Positions 1 to 6,880 of a stretch of 10,571 nucleotides of DNA are shown piece by piece. Source of the DNA: JAHEJB01 sp041748175 (GTDB lineage: Bacteria > Bacteroidota > Rhodothermia > Rhodothermales > Rubricoccaceae); contig JBGTDU010000073.1 of NCBI GenBank assembly GCA_041748175.1, positions 1 through 10,571 of the forward strand, in the 5' to 3' direction. Made by a program: the position numbers and the translations under genes. How positions within the stretch are numbered: position 1 is the stretch's first letter; every line of letters begins with the position of its first letter. A model generated the notes under the pieces. It saw only the letters and a program-made list of their open reading frames with translations. It was not told the DNA's origin and ran no database searches.

Positions 1-3000
1 GCGCTTCTTCTGACAGAACGCTATTTGGCAGTGGTACAGAAGGTCTCCTCGCTGGCGACAACGGAACGGTCGAGTTGCGCGTGCTGCGCGACGACCTGGG
101 GCAGTGGCAGGTTCATGTGGACGGCGTTCCGGACATCACGGATGTGACAGACGACACGTTTGATTTCAGCACACACCTCGGCGTCTGGGTGAAGCACTCC
201 ACGACGGCGGGACAGTCCTTCCTCTTCGATGATGTTTTCCAGGACCCCACCGTCGCGGACGTAACACCGCCCACGTTGATCGGCGCGGAGGCCATTGGCG
301 CCTTTACGGTAGAGGTTGAGTTTGACGAACAGGTCATTCCCGAAGCTGCGGACTACGCGATAGATAACGGAATTGGTGTCCCGAATTCCGCGACGCTCGT
401 GCCGGGCATACCAACGAAGGTCTCACTGGCCCTGGCCACTCCACTCCAGGACAATACAACCTACACACTGGTTGTGTCAGATGTCGCCGATCCGGAAGGC
501 AACATACTTGTCTCCGATCAAACCACTTTCTTCTTCGGCATGTTGAACGAGCCGAACCCGCGCGATGTGGTGATCAATGAGATCATGTATGACCCACCGT
601 TCCCGCAATCCAGCGCGAACGAATGGGTTGAATTGTATAACCGAAGTGCGGAAACATTCGACCTCATTGGCTTTGCAATTCAGGATGCCGTCGGGTTGCC
701 TGTTCAGGTTGCGACGACGAGCACGCCAATTGGGCCAGGAGAATACGCCGTGTTGGTGAATGACGGTGTCACATTCGCGGAGGCCTTCCCGGGCGTCGCG
801 TTCATCGAGGTACCCGCCTTCCCAAGCCTCAACAACACCGGCGATCGACCCGCGATTCTGTTCGATGGAATGGAGATCGACGCCGTGCCGTACGAACCGG
901 GTTGGGGTGGTACGGATGCAGCCCTGGAGCGCATCGACCCCGACGGACCGAGCAACTTCGCGTCCAACTGGGGCACCACCACGAGCAGTGCGTTCGGTAC
1001 TCCTGGAACCCAGAACAGCATTTTTTCACCCGACATAACGCCTCCGGCAATCGTCAGCGTTTCAGCGTCCGACCCGAGCTTTGTCGATGTGTTCTTTACC
1101 GAGCCGGTCGATCCCGCCACGGCAGGCAATCCAGCGAACTATTCGATTGACGGCGGAATCGGCCAGCCTGCTATTGCCGACGTTGCGCCCGAGGGCGAAC
1201 CAGAGCGCGTCCAATTATTCCTTTCCACTCCCCTTGCGGCCAACACCTCCTACACGCTCACGGTCACGGGCGTGGAGGACATCGTGGGCAACGTGTTACT
1301 GAACGCCCAGGCACCTTTCTTTTTCGGGCAGGGCGAGACGCCCGAGCCACGCGATCTGGTGATCAACGAATTCCTCTACGACGAGCCCGCTGCGAACAGC
1401 CCGGGCGAGTACGTCGAACTCTTCAACCGATCGGACAAGGTGCTCGACCTCGCGGACTTCACACTCGGAGATTCGGTTGGCGATACGACCATCACTACGT
1501 CTCCTGTCTACGTGCTGCCCGGTAATTACGCGGTGCTCGTGGACGATGGCGTTGCGTTTTCGACAGTTTTTGTGGGCGTGCCGTTCGTGGAGGTTCCCGG
1601 CTGGCACACCCTCAACAATAGTGGCGACGCGATTGTCCTGAAGTCGACCGGCCTGCCAATTGACTCGCTTTTTTACGACGATTCATGGGGCGGCGAAGAT
1701 GCGTCGCTGGAGCGCAAGGATCCGGAAAGCCCGTCCAGCTTCGCGGTGAACTGGATGACCACGACCGACCTCGACGGCGGCACGCCTGGCGCGTTGAATT
1801 CCGTCTTCCAGCCGGACGTTTCTGGCCCAACCCCCTTGGCCGTTGCGGTTTCCCTCGACGGGCTGACTCTTGCCGTTCCGTTTGACGAGCCGCTTGAGGA
1901 AGCGTCCGTCACGACCGGCGCATTTTCCGTTACGGGACCTGTCTCGCCGGGCGTCGTCGCAGCGGTGTACACGCTCGCGCCAGACCCGATCGTCACGCTG
2001 ACGCTCTCCTCTCCTCTGTCGCTTGGGGATTACGTTCTCGGTGTTTCCAGCATTCGAGACCTCCTCGGAAACGAGTCGCAGGGCGTCGCTTTTCCTTTTT
2101 CGTTCGAGCCCGACGAAACGGCCCCAAGCCTGACGACAGCTTTCGCCCTCGACGCTTCGACGATCGAGGTTCGGTTCTCGGAGGATGTCACGGAGGCCTC
2201 CGCGAGCAACTCATCCAACTATTCTATTGACGGAGGGATCGGCAACCCGGAACTGGTCGTTTTCCCGCTGGACGGCGATGACCGACGCGCGCAACTCGTT
2301 CTCTCAACTCCACTCACCGAACGCGTCCTGTACACGCTGACGGTCAATGGGGTCGCGGACGAAACCGGCAACCTCCTTGCGATTGGGACGGCTGTTCTGT
2401 TTTTCGGTGAGGCCGACGTGCCGATTCCAGGTGAGCTCGTCATCAACGAAATCATGTTCGACCCCTCGAACGGCGGTGATGGTGAGTACGTCGAACTTTT
2501 CAACCGCACCGACAAGCTCTTCGACCTACGCACGCTTGTTTTCACCGACGACGGCGACCCGGAGGGAACAACGGCATCGGAGACGCCGGCCATCATTCCT
2601 CCCAACGCCTTTGTCGTCCTCGTCGCGGATCGCGATTCTTTCCGAACGGTATTCGTCGATGTTGTGGTGCCGGTTTTCGAAGCCCGGTCATTCCCTGCGC
2701 TCAACAACGATGGTGACGCGCTCTCCCTCTTCCATGCGGGTGTGGTGATCGATTCGGTTTCGTACGAGCCGGAATGGCATCGGGTGGAATTGGAAGACGC
2801 AACCGGCATTGCGCTGGAGCGAGTCGATCCGGCCGCCCCGGCCACGGATCCGACCAACTGGTCGTCGTCGCTCGATCCCCGCGGCGGAACACCCGGGAAC
2901 GAAAACACGGCATTCGCCTCGATTGGCGAACCGCCCGCCAACCCAGGGCTCGAAATCGATTCGCCCTTCGACCCCGACGCGGGGCAATCGGCAGCCATAC

Positions 3001-3248
3001 GCTACACGCTGGCGACTGATGCGGCCCTCGTCCGCGTGCGGATCTTCGACGGCGCAGGCCGTCTCGTCCGGCAACTTGAAGACGGAAACCTCAGCGGTTC
3101 GACAGGCTCTTTACTCTGGGATGGGCGCGGAGACGACGGACGGCGACTCCGCATCGGGATCTATATCGTGTTGCTCGAAGCCGTAAACGTGGAGGGAGCA
3201 TCGAGCGAAGCCCACCGAAGTGTGGCGGTTCTGGCTCGGAGATTTTGA
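1..3248 (+). CDS. Large secreted lamin-tail-domain / Ig-like repeat protein, 5' end missing
   Basis: The reading frame is open from nt 3 with no stop and no convincing start, so the gene begins left of the window; a TTG at 75 is an internal codon. Modules in order: the end of a lectin-like beta-sandwich (to ~nt 250, closing with FLFDDVF); Ig-like 1 (~255-539); lamin-tail 1 (~561-1025); Ig-like 2 (~1029-1328); lamin-tail 2 (~1353-1805); Ig-like 3 (~1815-2108); Ig-like 4 (~2115-2408); lamin-tail 3 (~2433-2915); FlgD-like C-terminal domain (~2946-3245). The lamin-tail units share VINEhhaD, EaVELfNR, LNNxGD and GGTPG-like motifs. The Ig-like units share TPP or TAPS starts, NYSIDGGIG and YTLTVxGVxDxxGN. 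No catalytic residues are visible. Such proteins are exported, and lamin-tail domains are thought to bind surfaces or ligands; its own role is unknown. The C-terminus (SPFDPDAG, VRIFDGAGRLVRQL, GIYIVLLEA) resembles sorting or FlgD-like domains but is not a canonical type A signal. No clear terminator follows. Confidence 0.88.
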   Translation, partial: ASSDRTLFGSGTEGLLAGDNGTVELRVLRDDLGQWQVHVDGVPDITDVTDDTFDFSTHLGVWVKHSTTAGQSFLFDDVFQDPTVADVTPPTLIGAEAIGAFTVEVEFDEQVIPEAADYAIDNGIGVPNSATLVPGIPTKVSLALATPLQDNTTYTLVVSDVADPEGNILVSDQTTFFFGMLNEPNPRDVVINEIMYDPPFPQSSANEWVELYNRSAETFDLIGFAIQDAVGLPVQVATTSTPIGPGEYAVLVNDGVTFAEAFPGVAFIEVPAFPSLNNTGDRPAILFDGMEIDAVPYEPGWGGTDAALERIDPDGPSNFASNWGTTTSSAFGTPGTQNSIFSPDITPPAIVSVSASDPSFVDVFFTEPVDPATAGNPANYSIDGGIGQPAIADVAPEGEPERVQLFLSTPLAANTSYTLTVTGVEDIVGNVLLNAQAPFFFGQGETPEPRDLVINEFLYDEPAANSPGEYVELFNRSDKVLDLADFTLGDSVGDTTITTSPVYVLPGNYAVLVDDGVAFSTVFVGVPFVEVPGWHTLNNSGDAIVLKSTGLPIDSLFYDDSWGGEDASLERKDPESPSSFAVNWMTTTDLDGGTPGALNSVFQPDVSGPTPLAVAVSLDGLTLAVPFDEPLEEASVTTGAFSVTGPVSPGVVAAVYTLAPDPIVTLTLSSPLSLGDYVLGVSSIRDLLGNESQGVAFPFSFEPDETAPSLTTAFALDASTIEVRFSEDVTEASASNSSNYSIDGGIGNPELVVFPLDGDDRRAQLVLSTPLTERVLYTLTVNGVADETGNLLAIGTAVLFFGEADVPIPGELVINEIMFDPSNGGDGEYVELFNRTDKLFDLRTLVFTDDGDPEGTTASETPAIIPPNAFVVLVADRDSFRTVFVDVVVPVFEARSFPALNNDGDALSLFHAGVVIDSVSYEPEWHRVELEDATGIALERVDPAAPATDPTNWSSSLDPRGGTPGNENTAFASIGEPPANPGLEIDSPFDPDAGQSAAIRYTLATDAALVRVRIFDGAGRLVRQLEDGNLSGSTGSLLWDGRGDDGRRLRIGIYIVLLEAVNVEGASSEAHRSVAVLARRF
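255..2915 (+). repeat. Threefold Ig-like + lamin-tail module repeat inside the large protein
   Basis: Three composite units, each an Ig-like domain followed by a lamin-tail domain, occupy ~255-1025, ~1029-1805 and ~2115-2915. An extra solitary Ig-like domain (~1815-2108) sits between units two and three. The landmark peptide appears as AIDNGIG near nt 354, YSIDGGIG near 1140 and YSIDGGIG near 2219. The last two are still visibly similar in DNA (tattcgattgacggcgga against tattctattgacggaggg). This indicates domain duplication with substantial later divergence rather than a recent tandem repeat. The third Ig-like domain lacks the NYSIDGG strand and is the most diverged. Confidence 0.75.
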
Positions 3249-3445
3249 AATCGCCGAGGCTGCTTTTGGCTCGCCACTTGCCGCCCCTCCCATTACGCGC
3301 GACCTTTCCACAAGCCGATTGGGCAATTCGACATGCGTGCGAACTCTAATCAAAGGTTCGCCGTACACGGAACTGCGTTTGCCGATGGCGAATTGTAACG
3401 CTACTGTTTTCCTCCGACCCCTACGTTGACCGCCTGCCCAAATCA
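3249..3445 (+). promoter_or_regulatory. Gene-free stretch with a weak promoter candidate for the Fe-S carrier/clpC unit
   Basis: This 197-nt gap holds no credible gene. The best candidate is TTTG at 3378-3381, then 20 nt, then TACTGTTT at 3402-3409. That is an imperfect match to the Bacteroidota pattern TTTG-N(~20)-TAnnTTTG and lies about 36 nt before the ATG at 3446. A second imperfect -7-like box, TGCGTTTG, overlaps at 3374-3381. No strong hairpin with a T-run follows the upstream gene, so readthrough from it cannot be excluded. The start at 3446 has A-rich sequence (AAATCA) rather than a Shine-Dalgarno. Confidence 0.3.
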
Positions 3446-3832
3446 ATGAGCGCAACAGCCCCCCACGTTCCCCTTTCGGCCACGCCCTCCAAAGCAAAGC
3501 GCCCGAGCCCGGTCAAGCTGACCGAACGCGCGACCGCCGAAGTCCGCCGAATTATTGCGAACAAACAGATCCCGGAAGGCTACGGGTTGCGCGTTGGCGT
3601 CAAAGGCGGCGGATGCTCGGGTATGAGCTATATCCTGGGGTTCGACAAGCAGCGCGAGCACGACCTCGAATTCGCCGAACAAGGCATCACTGTTTTTATG
3701 GACAAGCGGCACGGCCTGTATTTGATGGGCGTATCCATTGACTACCATGACGGCCTTGATGCCCGCGGTTTCGTCTTCGAGAACCCAAACGCGACCCAGA
3801 CGTGCGGCTGTGGAACCAGCTTCGCCGCATAA
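3446..3832 (+). CDS. A-type iron-sulfur cluster carrier (HesB/IscA/SufA/ErpA family)
   Basis: This 128-residue protein has the three cysteines of the family: Cys57 in GGGCSGMSY, and Cys120 and Cys122 in the C-terminal CGCGTSF. The spacing of 62 residues between the first and second cysteine is close to the family norm. These residues hold a transient 2Fe-2S or 4Fe-4S cluster that is passed from the scaffold to apo-proteins in the cytoplasm. The first ~20 residues are a Ser/Pro/Lys-rich extension before the conserved core (VKLTERATAEV), longer than in short homologues. No other in-frame ATG precedes the first cysteine, so the start at 3446 is preferred. clpC follows 41 nt after the stop on the same strand, suggesting co-transcription. 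No isc or suf partner genes are visible, so ErpA, IscA and SufA types cannot be told apart here. Confidence 0.93.
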   Translation: MSATAPHVPLSATPSKAKRPSPVKLTERATAEVRRIIANKQIPEGYGLRVGVKGGGCSGMSYILGFDKQREHDLEFAEQGITVFMDKRHGLYLMGVSIDYHDGLDARGFVFENPNATQTCGCGTSFAA

Positions 3833-3873
3833 CACTCGACATTTCCAACCTGCACCGTCCCCCAGTGACTCGA

Positions 3874-6465
3874 ATGGAAGGCAATTTCTCCAACCGCGTG
3901 CGCGATGTCATCTCCTTTAGCCGCGAGGAGGCGATACGGCTCGGGCATGACTACATCGGCACGGAGCATCTGCTCCTCGGCGTAATTCGGGAGGGTGAGG
4001 GCATTGCCGTCAAAATCCTGCGCAACCTCGGCGCCGACCTGTTGAAGCTCAAAAAGGCGGTAGAGGACACCGTGCGGAGCACAGGCAGTTCGCTCACAAT
4101 GGGCAACATCCCCCTGACCAAGCAGGCCGAAAAGGTGCTGAAAATCACGTACCTGGAGGCAAAGCTCTACAAGAGTGAAGTCATCGGCACCGAGCATTTG
4201 TTGCTCTCGCTCCTCCGCGACGACGAGAACATCGCGGCGCAAATCTTGCAGCAGGCTTTCTCCGTCAGCTACGACGCCGTCCGTTCAGAGCTCGACTCGA
4301 TAATCAGCGGGAAGGCTTCTGGCTCAGCGCACTCGGGCCCAACCGAGGAAGACGAGCCCCAATCCGGCCGCAGCTCCCGCCCTAGCGAACGCCAGAAAAT
4401 GTCCGACAAAAGCAAAACGCCCGTCCTTGACAACTTCGGCCGCGACCTTACGACGATGGCCGAGGACAACAAGCTCGACCCCATTGTGGGCCGCGAGCGC
4501 GAAATCGAGCGGGTAGCTCAAGTGCTGAGCCGCCGCAAGAAAAACAACCCGGTGCTCATCGGCGAGCCCGGCGTTGGCAAGACGGCTATCGCGGAAGGGC
4601 TTGCTCTACGGATCGTCCAACGAAAGGTCAGCCGCGTCCTTTACGGCAAGCGCGTCGTCACGCTGGACCTGGCGGCGCTCGTCGCGGGCACTAAGTATCG
4701 TGGGCAGTTCGAGGAGCGCATGAAAGCGGTGATGAATGAACTGGAGAAGAGCCCGGACGTCATTCTCTTCATCGACGAGCTCCACACGCTCGTTGGCGCA
4801 GGCGGTGCCTCGGGCTCGCTGGATGCCTCCAATATGTTCAAGCCGGCGCTGGCTCGCGGCGAAATTCAGTGTATTGGCGCGACCACGCTCGACGAATACC
4901 GGCAATACATCGAGAAGGATGGCGCGCTCGACCGTCGCTTCCAGAAGATCATGGTCGATCCGGCCACGGCGGAAGAAGCCGTTGAGATTCTGACCCAGAT
5001 CAAGGTCCACTACGAAGACCACCACAACGTGAAGTACGACGAAGGCACGCTCGAGCAGACGGTCAAGCTTTCGGAACGCTACATCACCGATCGCCACCTC
5101 CCTGACAAAGCCATCGACGTGATGGATGAGGCTGGCGCACGCGTTCACCTCGCAAATATCAAGGTCCCACCGGAAATTGTCGAGTTGGAAGAAGAGGTCG
5201 AGGCCGTCCGCGAGGAGAAGAACCACGTCGTGAAGACCCAGAACTTCGAAGAGGCCGCGCGCCTCCGCGACCGCGAGAAGAAGATCCAGGAAGAACTCGA
5301 AAACGCGAAGACCGAGTGGGAGCGGCAGGCCGAGGACGAAGTCTACCCCGTCACGGAGGACGATATCGCGAAGGTCGTCGCCATGATGACGGGCATCCCG
5401 GTAGACAAGGTTGCGACCACCGAGGGACAGCGCCTGATGGATATGGACCTGGCGCTCCGCGGCACCGTCGTCGGGCAGGAGGAACCCATTCTGAAGCTCA
5501 CGAAGGCCATTCGCCGAACGCGCGCGGGCCTGAAAGACCCGAAGCGGCCCATAGGCTCATTCATCTTCCTCGGCCCGACGGGCGTCGGCAAGACGGAACT
5601 GGCCAAGCGCCTCACCGAGTACCTCTTCGACAACCAGGATTCGCTGATTCGCATCGACATGAGCGAGTACATGGAGAAGTTCTCCGTGTCACGGCTCGTC
5701 GGCGCGCCTCCGGGCTACGTCGGCTACGAAGAAGGCGGCCAGCTTACCGAGAAGGTGCGGCGCAAGCCCTACTCCGTGGTCCTGCTGGATGAAATCGAAA
5801 AGGCCCACCCGGACGTTTTCAACATCCTCCTTCAGGTTCTGGACGATGGGATCCTGACCGACGGCCTCGGTCGCCGCGTGGATTTCAGGAACACGATAAT
5901 CATCATGACCTCGAATATCGGGGCACGGGATATCAAGAATATGGGCAAGGGGATCGGCTTCTCCTTTTCCGACGAGGAGTTTGACTATTCGAAGATGAAG
6001 TCGACCGTGGAGGACGCGATCAAGCGCGTCTTCAACCCCGAATTCCTCAACCGCATCGACGATGTGATCGTCTTCCATCCCCTCGAGAAGAAGCACATCT
6101 TCGAGATCATCGACATCATGAAGAAGGAGCTCTTCACCCGCGTCGAGGATCTCGGAATAGAGATCGAGATGTCGGAAAGCGCCAAGGAGTTTCTCGTGGA
6201 CAAGGGCTATGACCCGCAGTTTGGTGCCCGTCCTCTGCGTAGAGCTCTCCAGAAATATGTGGAGGATCCGATGGCCGAGGCGATTCTCTCAAACAATCTC
6301 ACCGAAGGCAGCACCATCGCGGTGGACTTCAGGACGGGCGACGAGGACCTCTTCTTCAAGACCCGGAAGGGACGGAAGTCCGCCAAGGCAAAGGCCGAGG
6401 TAGAGCCCGAGCCAGAGAACGAAGTCCCCGAAACGCCGACCGAGGAAGAGACAAAAGCCGATTGA
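3874..6465 (+). CDS. clpC: ATP-dependent Clp protease ATP-binding subunit ClpC
   Basis: This 863-residue Hsp100 unfoldase feeds substrates into ClpP in the cytoplasm. Domains in order: two Clp_N repeats (~1-145), each with an IGTEHLLL signature; a variable linker rich in Ser, Glu and Pro (~146-185); AAA+ 1 with Walker A GEPGVGKT (230-237), Walker B ILFIDE (~297-302) and arginine-finger region GALDRRF (~350); a middle coiled-coil with a UVR motif (NFEEAARLRDREKK, ~457-470); AAA+ 2 with Walker A GPTGVGKT (567-574) and Walker B VVLLDE (635-640); an IGF tripeptide (694-696) matching the ClpP-docking loop; a C-terminal D2-small domain and an acidic Glu/Pro tail. The UVR-bearing middle region and IGF loop separate it from ClpB, which lacks a ClpP loop. 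I chose the ATG at 3874 (MEGNFSN) because it matches the family N-terminus; the longer frame from GTG 3802 would overlap the Fe-S carrier. There is no clear Shine-Dalgarno. Confidence 0.96.
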   Translation: MEGNFSNRVRDVISFSREEAIRLGHDYIGTEHLLLGVIREGEGIAVKILRNLGADLLKLKKAVEDTVRSTGSSLTMGNIPLTKQAEKVLKITYLEAKLYKSEVIGTEHLLLSLLRDDENIAAQILQQAFSVSYDAVRSELDSIISGKASGSAHSGPTEEDEPQSGRSSRPSERQKMSDKSKTPVLDNFGRDLTTMAEDNKLDPIVGREREIERVAQVLSRRKKNNPVLIGEPGVGKTAIAEGLALRIVQRKVSRVLYGKRVVTLDLAALVAGTKYRGQFEERMKAVMNELEKSPDVILFIDELHTLVGAGGASGSLDASNMFKPALARGEIQCIGATTLDEYRQYIEKDGALDRRFQKIMVDPATAEEAVEILTQIKVHYEDHHNVKYDEGTLEQTVKLSERYITDRHLPDKAIDVMDEAGARVHLANIKVPPEIVELEEEVEAVREEKNHVVKTQNFEEAARLRDREKKIQEELENAKTEWERQAEDEVYPVTEDDIAKVVAMMTGIPVDKVATTEGQRLMDMDLALRGTVVGQEEPILKLTKAIRRTRAGLKDPKRPIGSFIFLGPTGVGKTELAKRLTEYLFDNQDSLIRIDMSEYMEKFSVSRLVGAPPGYVGYEEGGQLTEKVRRKPYSVVLLDEIEKAHPDVFNILLQVLDDGILTDGLGRRVDFRNTIIIMTSNIGARDIKNMGKGIGFSFSDEEFDYSKMKSTVEDAIKRVFNPEFLNRIDDVIVFHPLEKKHIFEIIDIMKKELFTRVEDLGIEIEMSESAKEFLVDKGYDPQFGARPLRRALQKYVEDPMAEAILSNNLTEGSTIAVDFRTGDEDLFFKTRKGRKSAKAKAEVEPEPENEVPETPTEEETKAD

Positions 6466-6484
6466 GCTCTTCTCGTTAAACGCC

Positions 6485-6522
6485 AAAGCCCCGGTCCGCA
6501 GATGTGGGCCGGGGCTTTTGTA
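6485..6522 (+). terminator. Intrinsic terminator after clpC
   Basis: A 13-bp stem pairs AAAGCCCCGGTCC (6485-6497) with GGGCCGGGGCTTT (6506-6518), with one T-G wobble and an 8-nt loop. A T-rich tract (TTTTGTATT) follows on the plus strand. It begins 19 nt after the clpC stop. In the minus direction the hairpin is followed by only a short T-run (CTTTGGCG), so it should work mainly for clpC. The small minus-strand gene ends just beyond it at 6542, so any effect on that transcript would be weaker. Confidence 0.9.
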
Positions 6523-6541
6523 TTGGACGGATCAACGAGCG

Positions 6542-6709
6542 TTATTCAGGAATGACTTCCTCAGGGACGTTGATGTCGATATCCGCATCGAGGCTGCCCT
6601 GATCGCCTCCGCGCATGAAAACGAACCAGAGGATGAGGAGGAGAGCGATGATGCCAACGATGGCTACGATGGCGGTGGAGGCCCCTGAGGAGCCGTTGCT
6701 TTCTGCCAT
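6542..6709 (-). CDS. Small single-pass membrane protein, function unknown
   Basis: This 55-residue protein has a polar, small-residue N-terminus (MAESNGSSGAST), one strongly hydrophobic helix at about residues 13-32, an RGG turn and an acidic tail containing DADIDINVPEEV. I do not recognise a named family, although small proteins with one membrane helix and a D-x-D-x-D tail feel familiar from genome annotations. Topology is uncertain because basic residues are scarce. The frame stays open upstream to 6850, but that part encodes an unconvincing peptide, so I use the ATG at 6709. No Shine-Dalgarno is visible. It ends 76 nt from the convergent clpC stop, and the T9SS cargo gene lies 171 nt upstream on the same strand. 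The bias of the tail and the helix argue for a real gene. Confidence 0.65.
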   Translation of the reverse strand: MAESNGSSGASTAIVAIVGIIALLLILWFVFMRGGDQGSLDADIDINVPEEVIPE

Positions 6710-6739
6710 AACAGGCGGGGAGAAGTGAGGGAAGGTCCT

Positions 6740-6771
6740 ATAATACGGACGTTGGAGACCGCAGCAATCAA
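6740..6771 (-). promoter_or_regulatory. Weak promoter candidate for the small membrane protein
   Basis: On the minus strand TATTAT (6745-6740) is preceded, 20 nt upstream, by TTGATT (6771-6766), with TTTG overlapping it. The -10 box is one base from the sigma70 consensus, but the spacing is long. Transcription would start near 6733, leaving a leader of about 24 nt before the ATG at 6709. The plus strand also reads TATAAT here (6739-6744) but has no -35 partner and no downstream plus-strand gene. Confidence 0.25.
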
Positions 6772-6828
6772 ACCCCTTCAAGCGCCAAGGAGCCAGGTGT
6801 CCAGCAACTGGCAATAAGACCTTCTTCG

Positions 6829-6851
6829 GTGAGGCCAGCCGGGGCTTCACC
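6829..6851 (-). terminator. Weak hairpin downstream of the T9SS cargo gene
   Basis: GGTGA (6829-6833) and TCACC (6847-6851) form an imperfect inverted repeat that can extend by three more pairs past one mismatch, with a small loop. It lies 30 nt after the cargo gene stop. No T-run follows on the minus strand, so it may not be a true intrinsic terminator. The rest of the 171-nt gap 6710-6880 contains no other gene; a short palindrome CCAGCAACTGG lies at 6801-6811. Confidence 0.2.
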
Positions 6852-6880
6852 GCCTCTCGAAAGCAACTCTGGCACGGAGA

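Noticed and set aside
2219..2998. Minus-strand frame of 259 codons opposite the lamin-tail protein
   Set aside because: Ser/Thr/Arg-rich composition with no domain, fully antisense to a well-supported modular protein. It is a shadow of codon bias.
3802..3873. 24-codon N-terminal extension of ClpC from GTG 3802
   Set aside because: It overlaps the end of the Fe-S carrier and adds residues not found in the family; MEGNFSN at 3874 matches the known N-terminus.
6739..6744. Perfect TATAAT on the plus strand
   Set aside because: There is no -35 box at suitable distance and no plus-strand gene downstream. The mirror TATTAT on the minus strand is the more useful reading.
6710..6850. Upstream extension of the small membrane protein to 102 codons
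   Set aside because: The added peptide has no signal or domain features and crosses the likely promoter. The ATG at 6709 starts the plausible protein.
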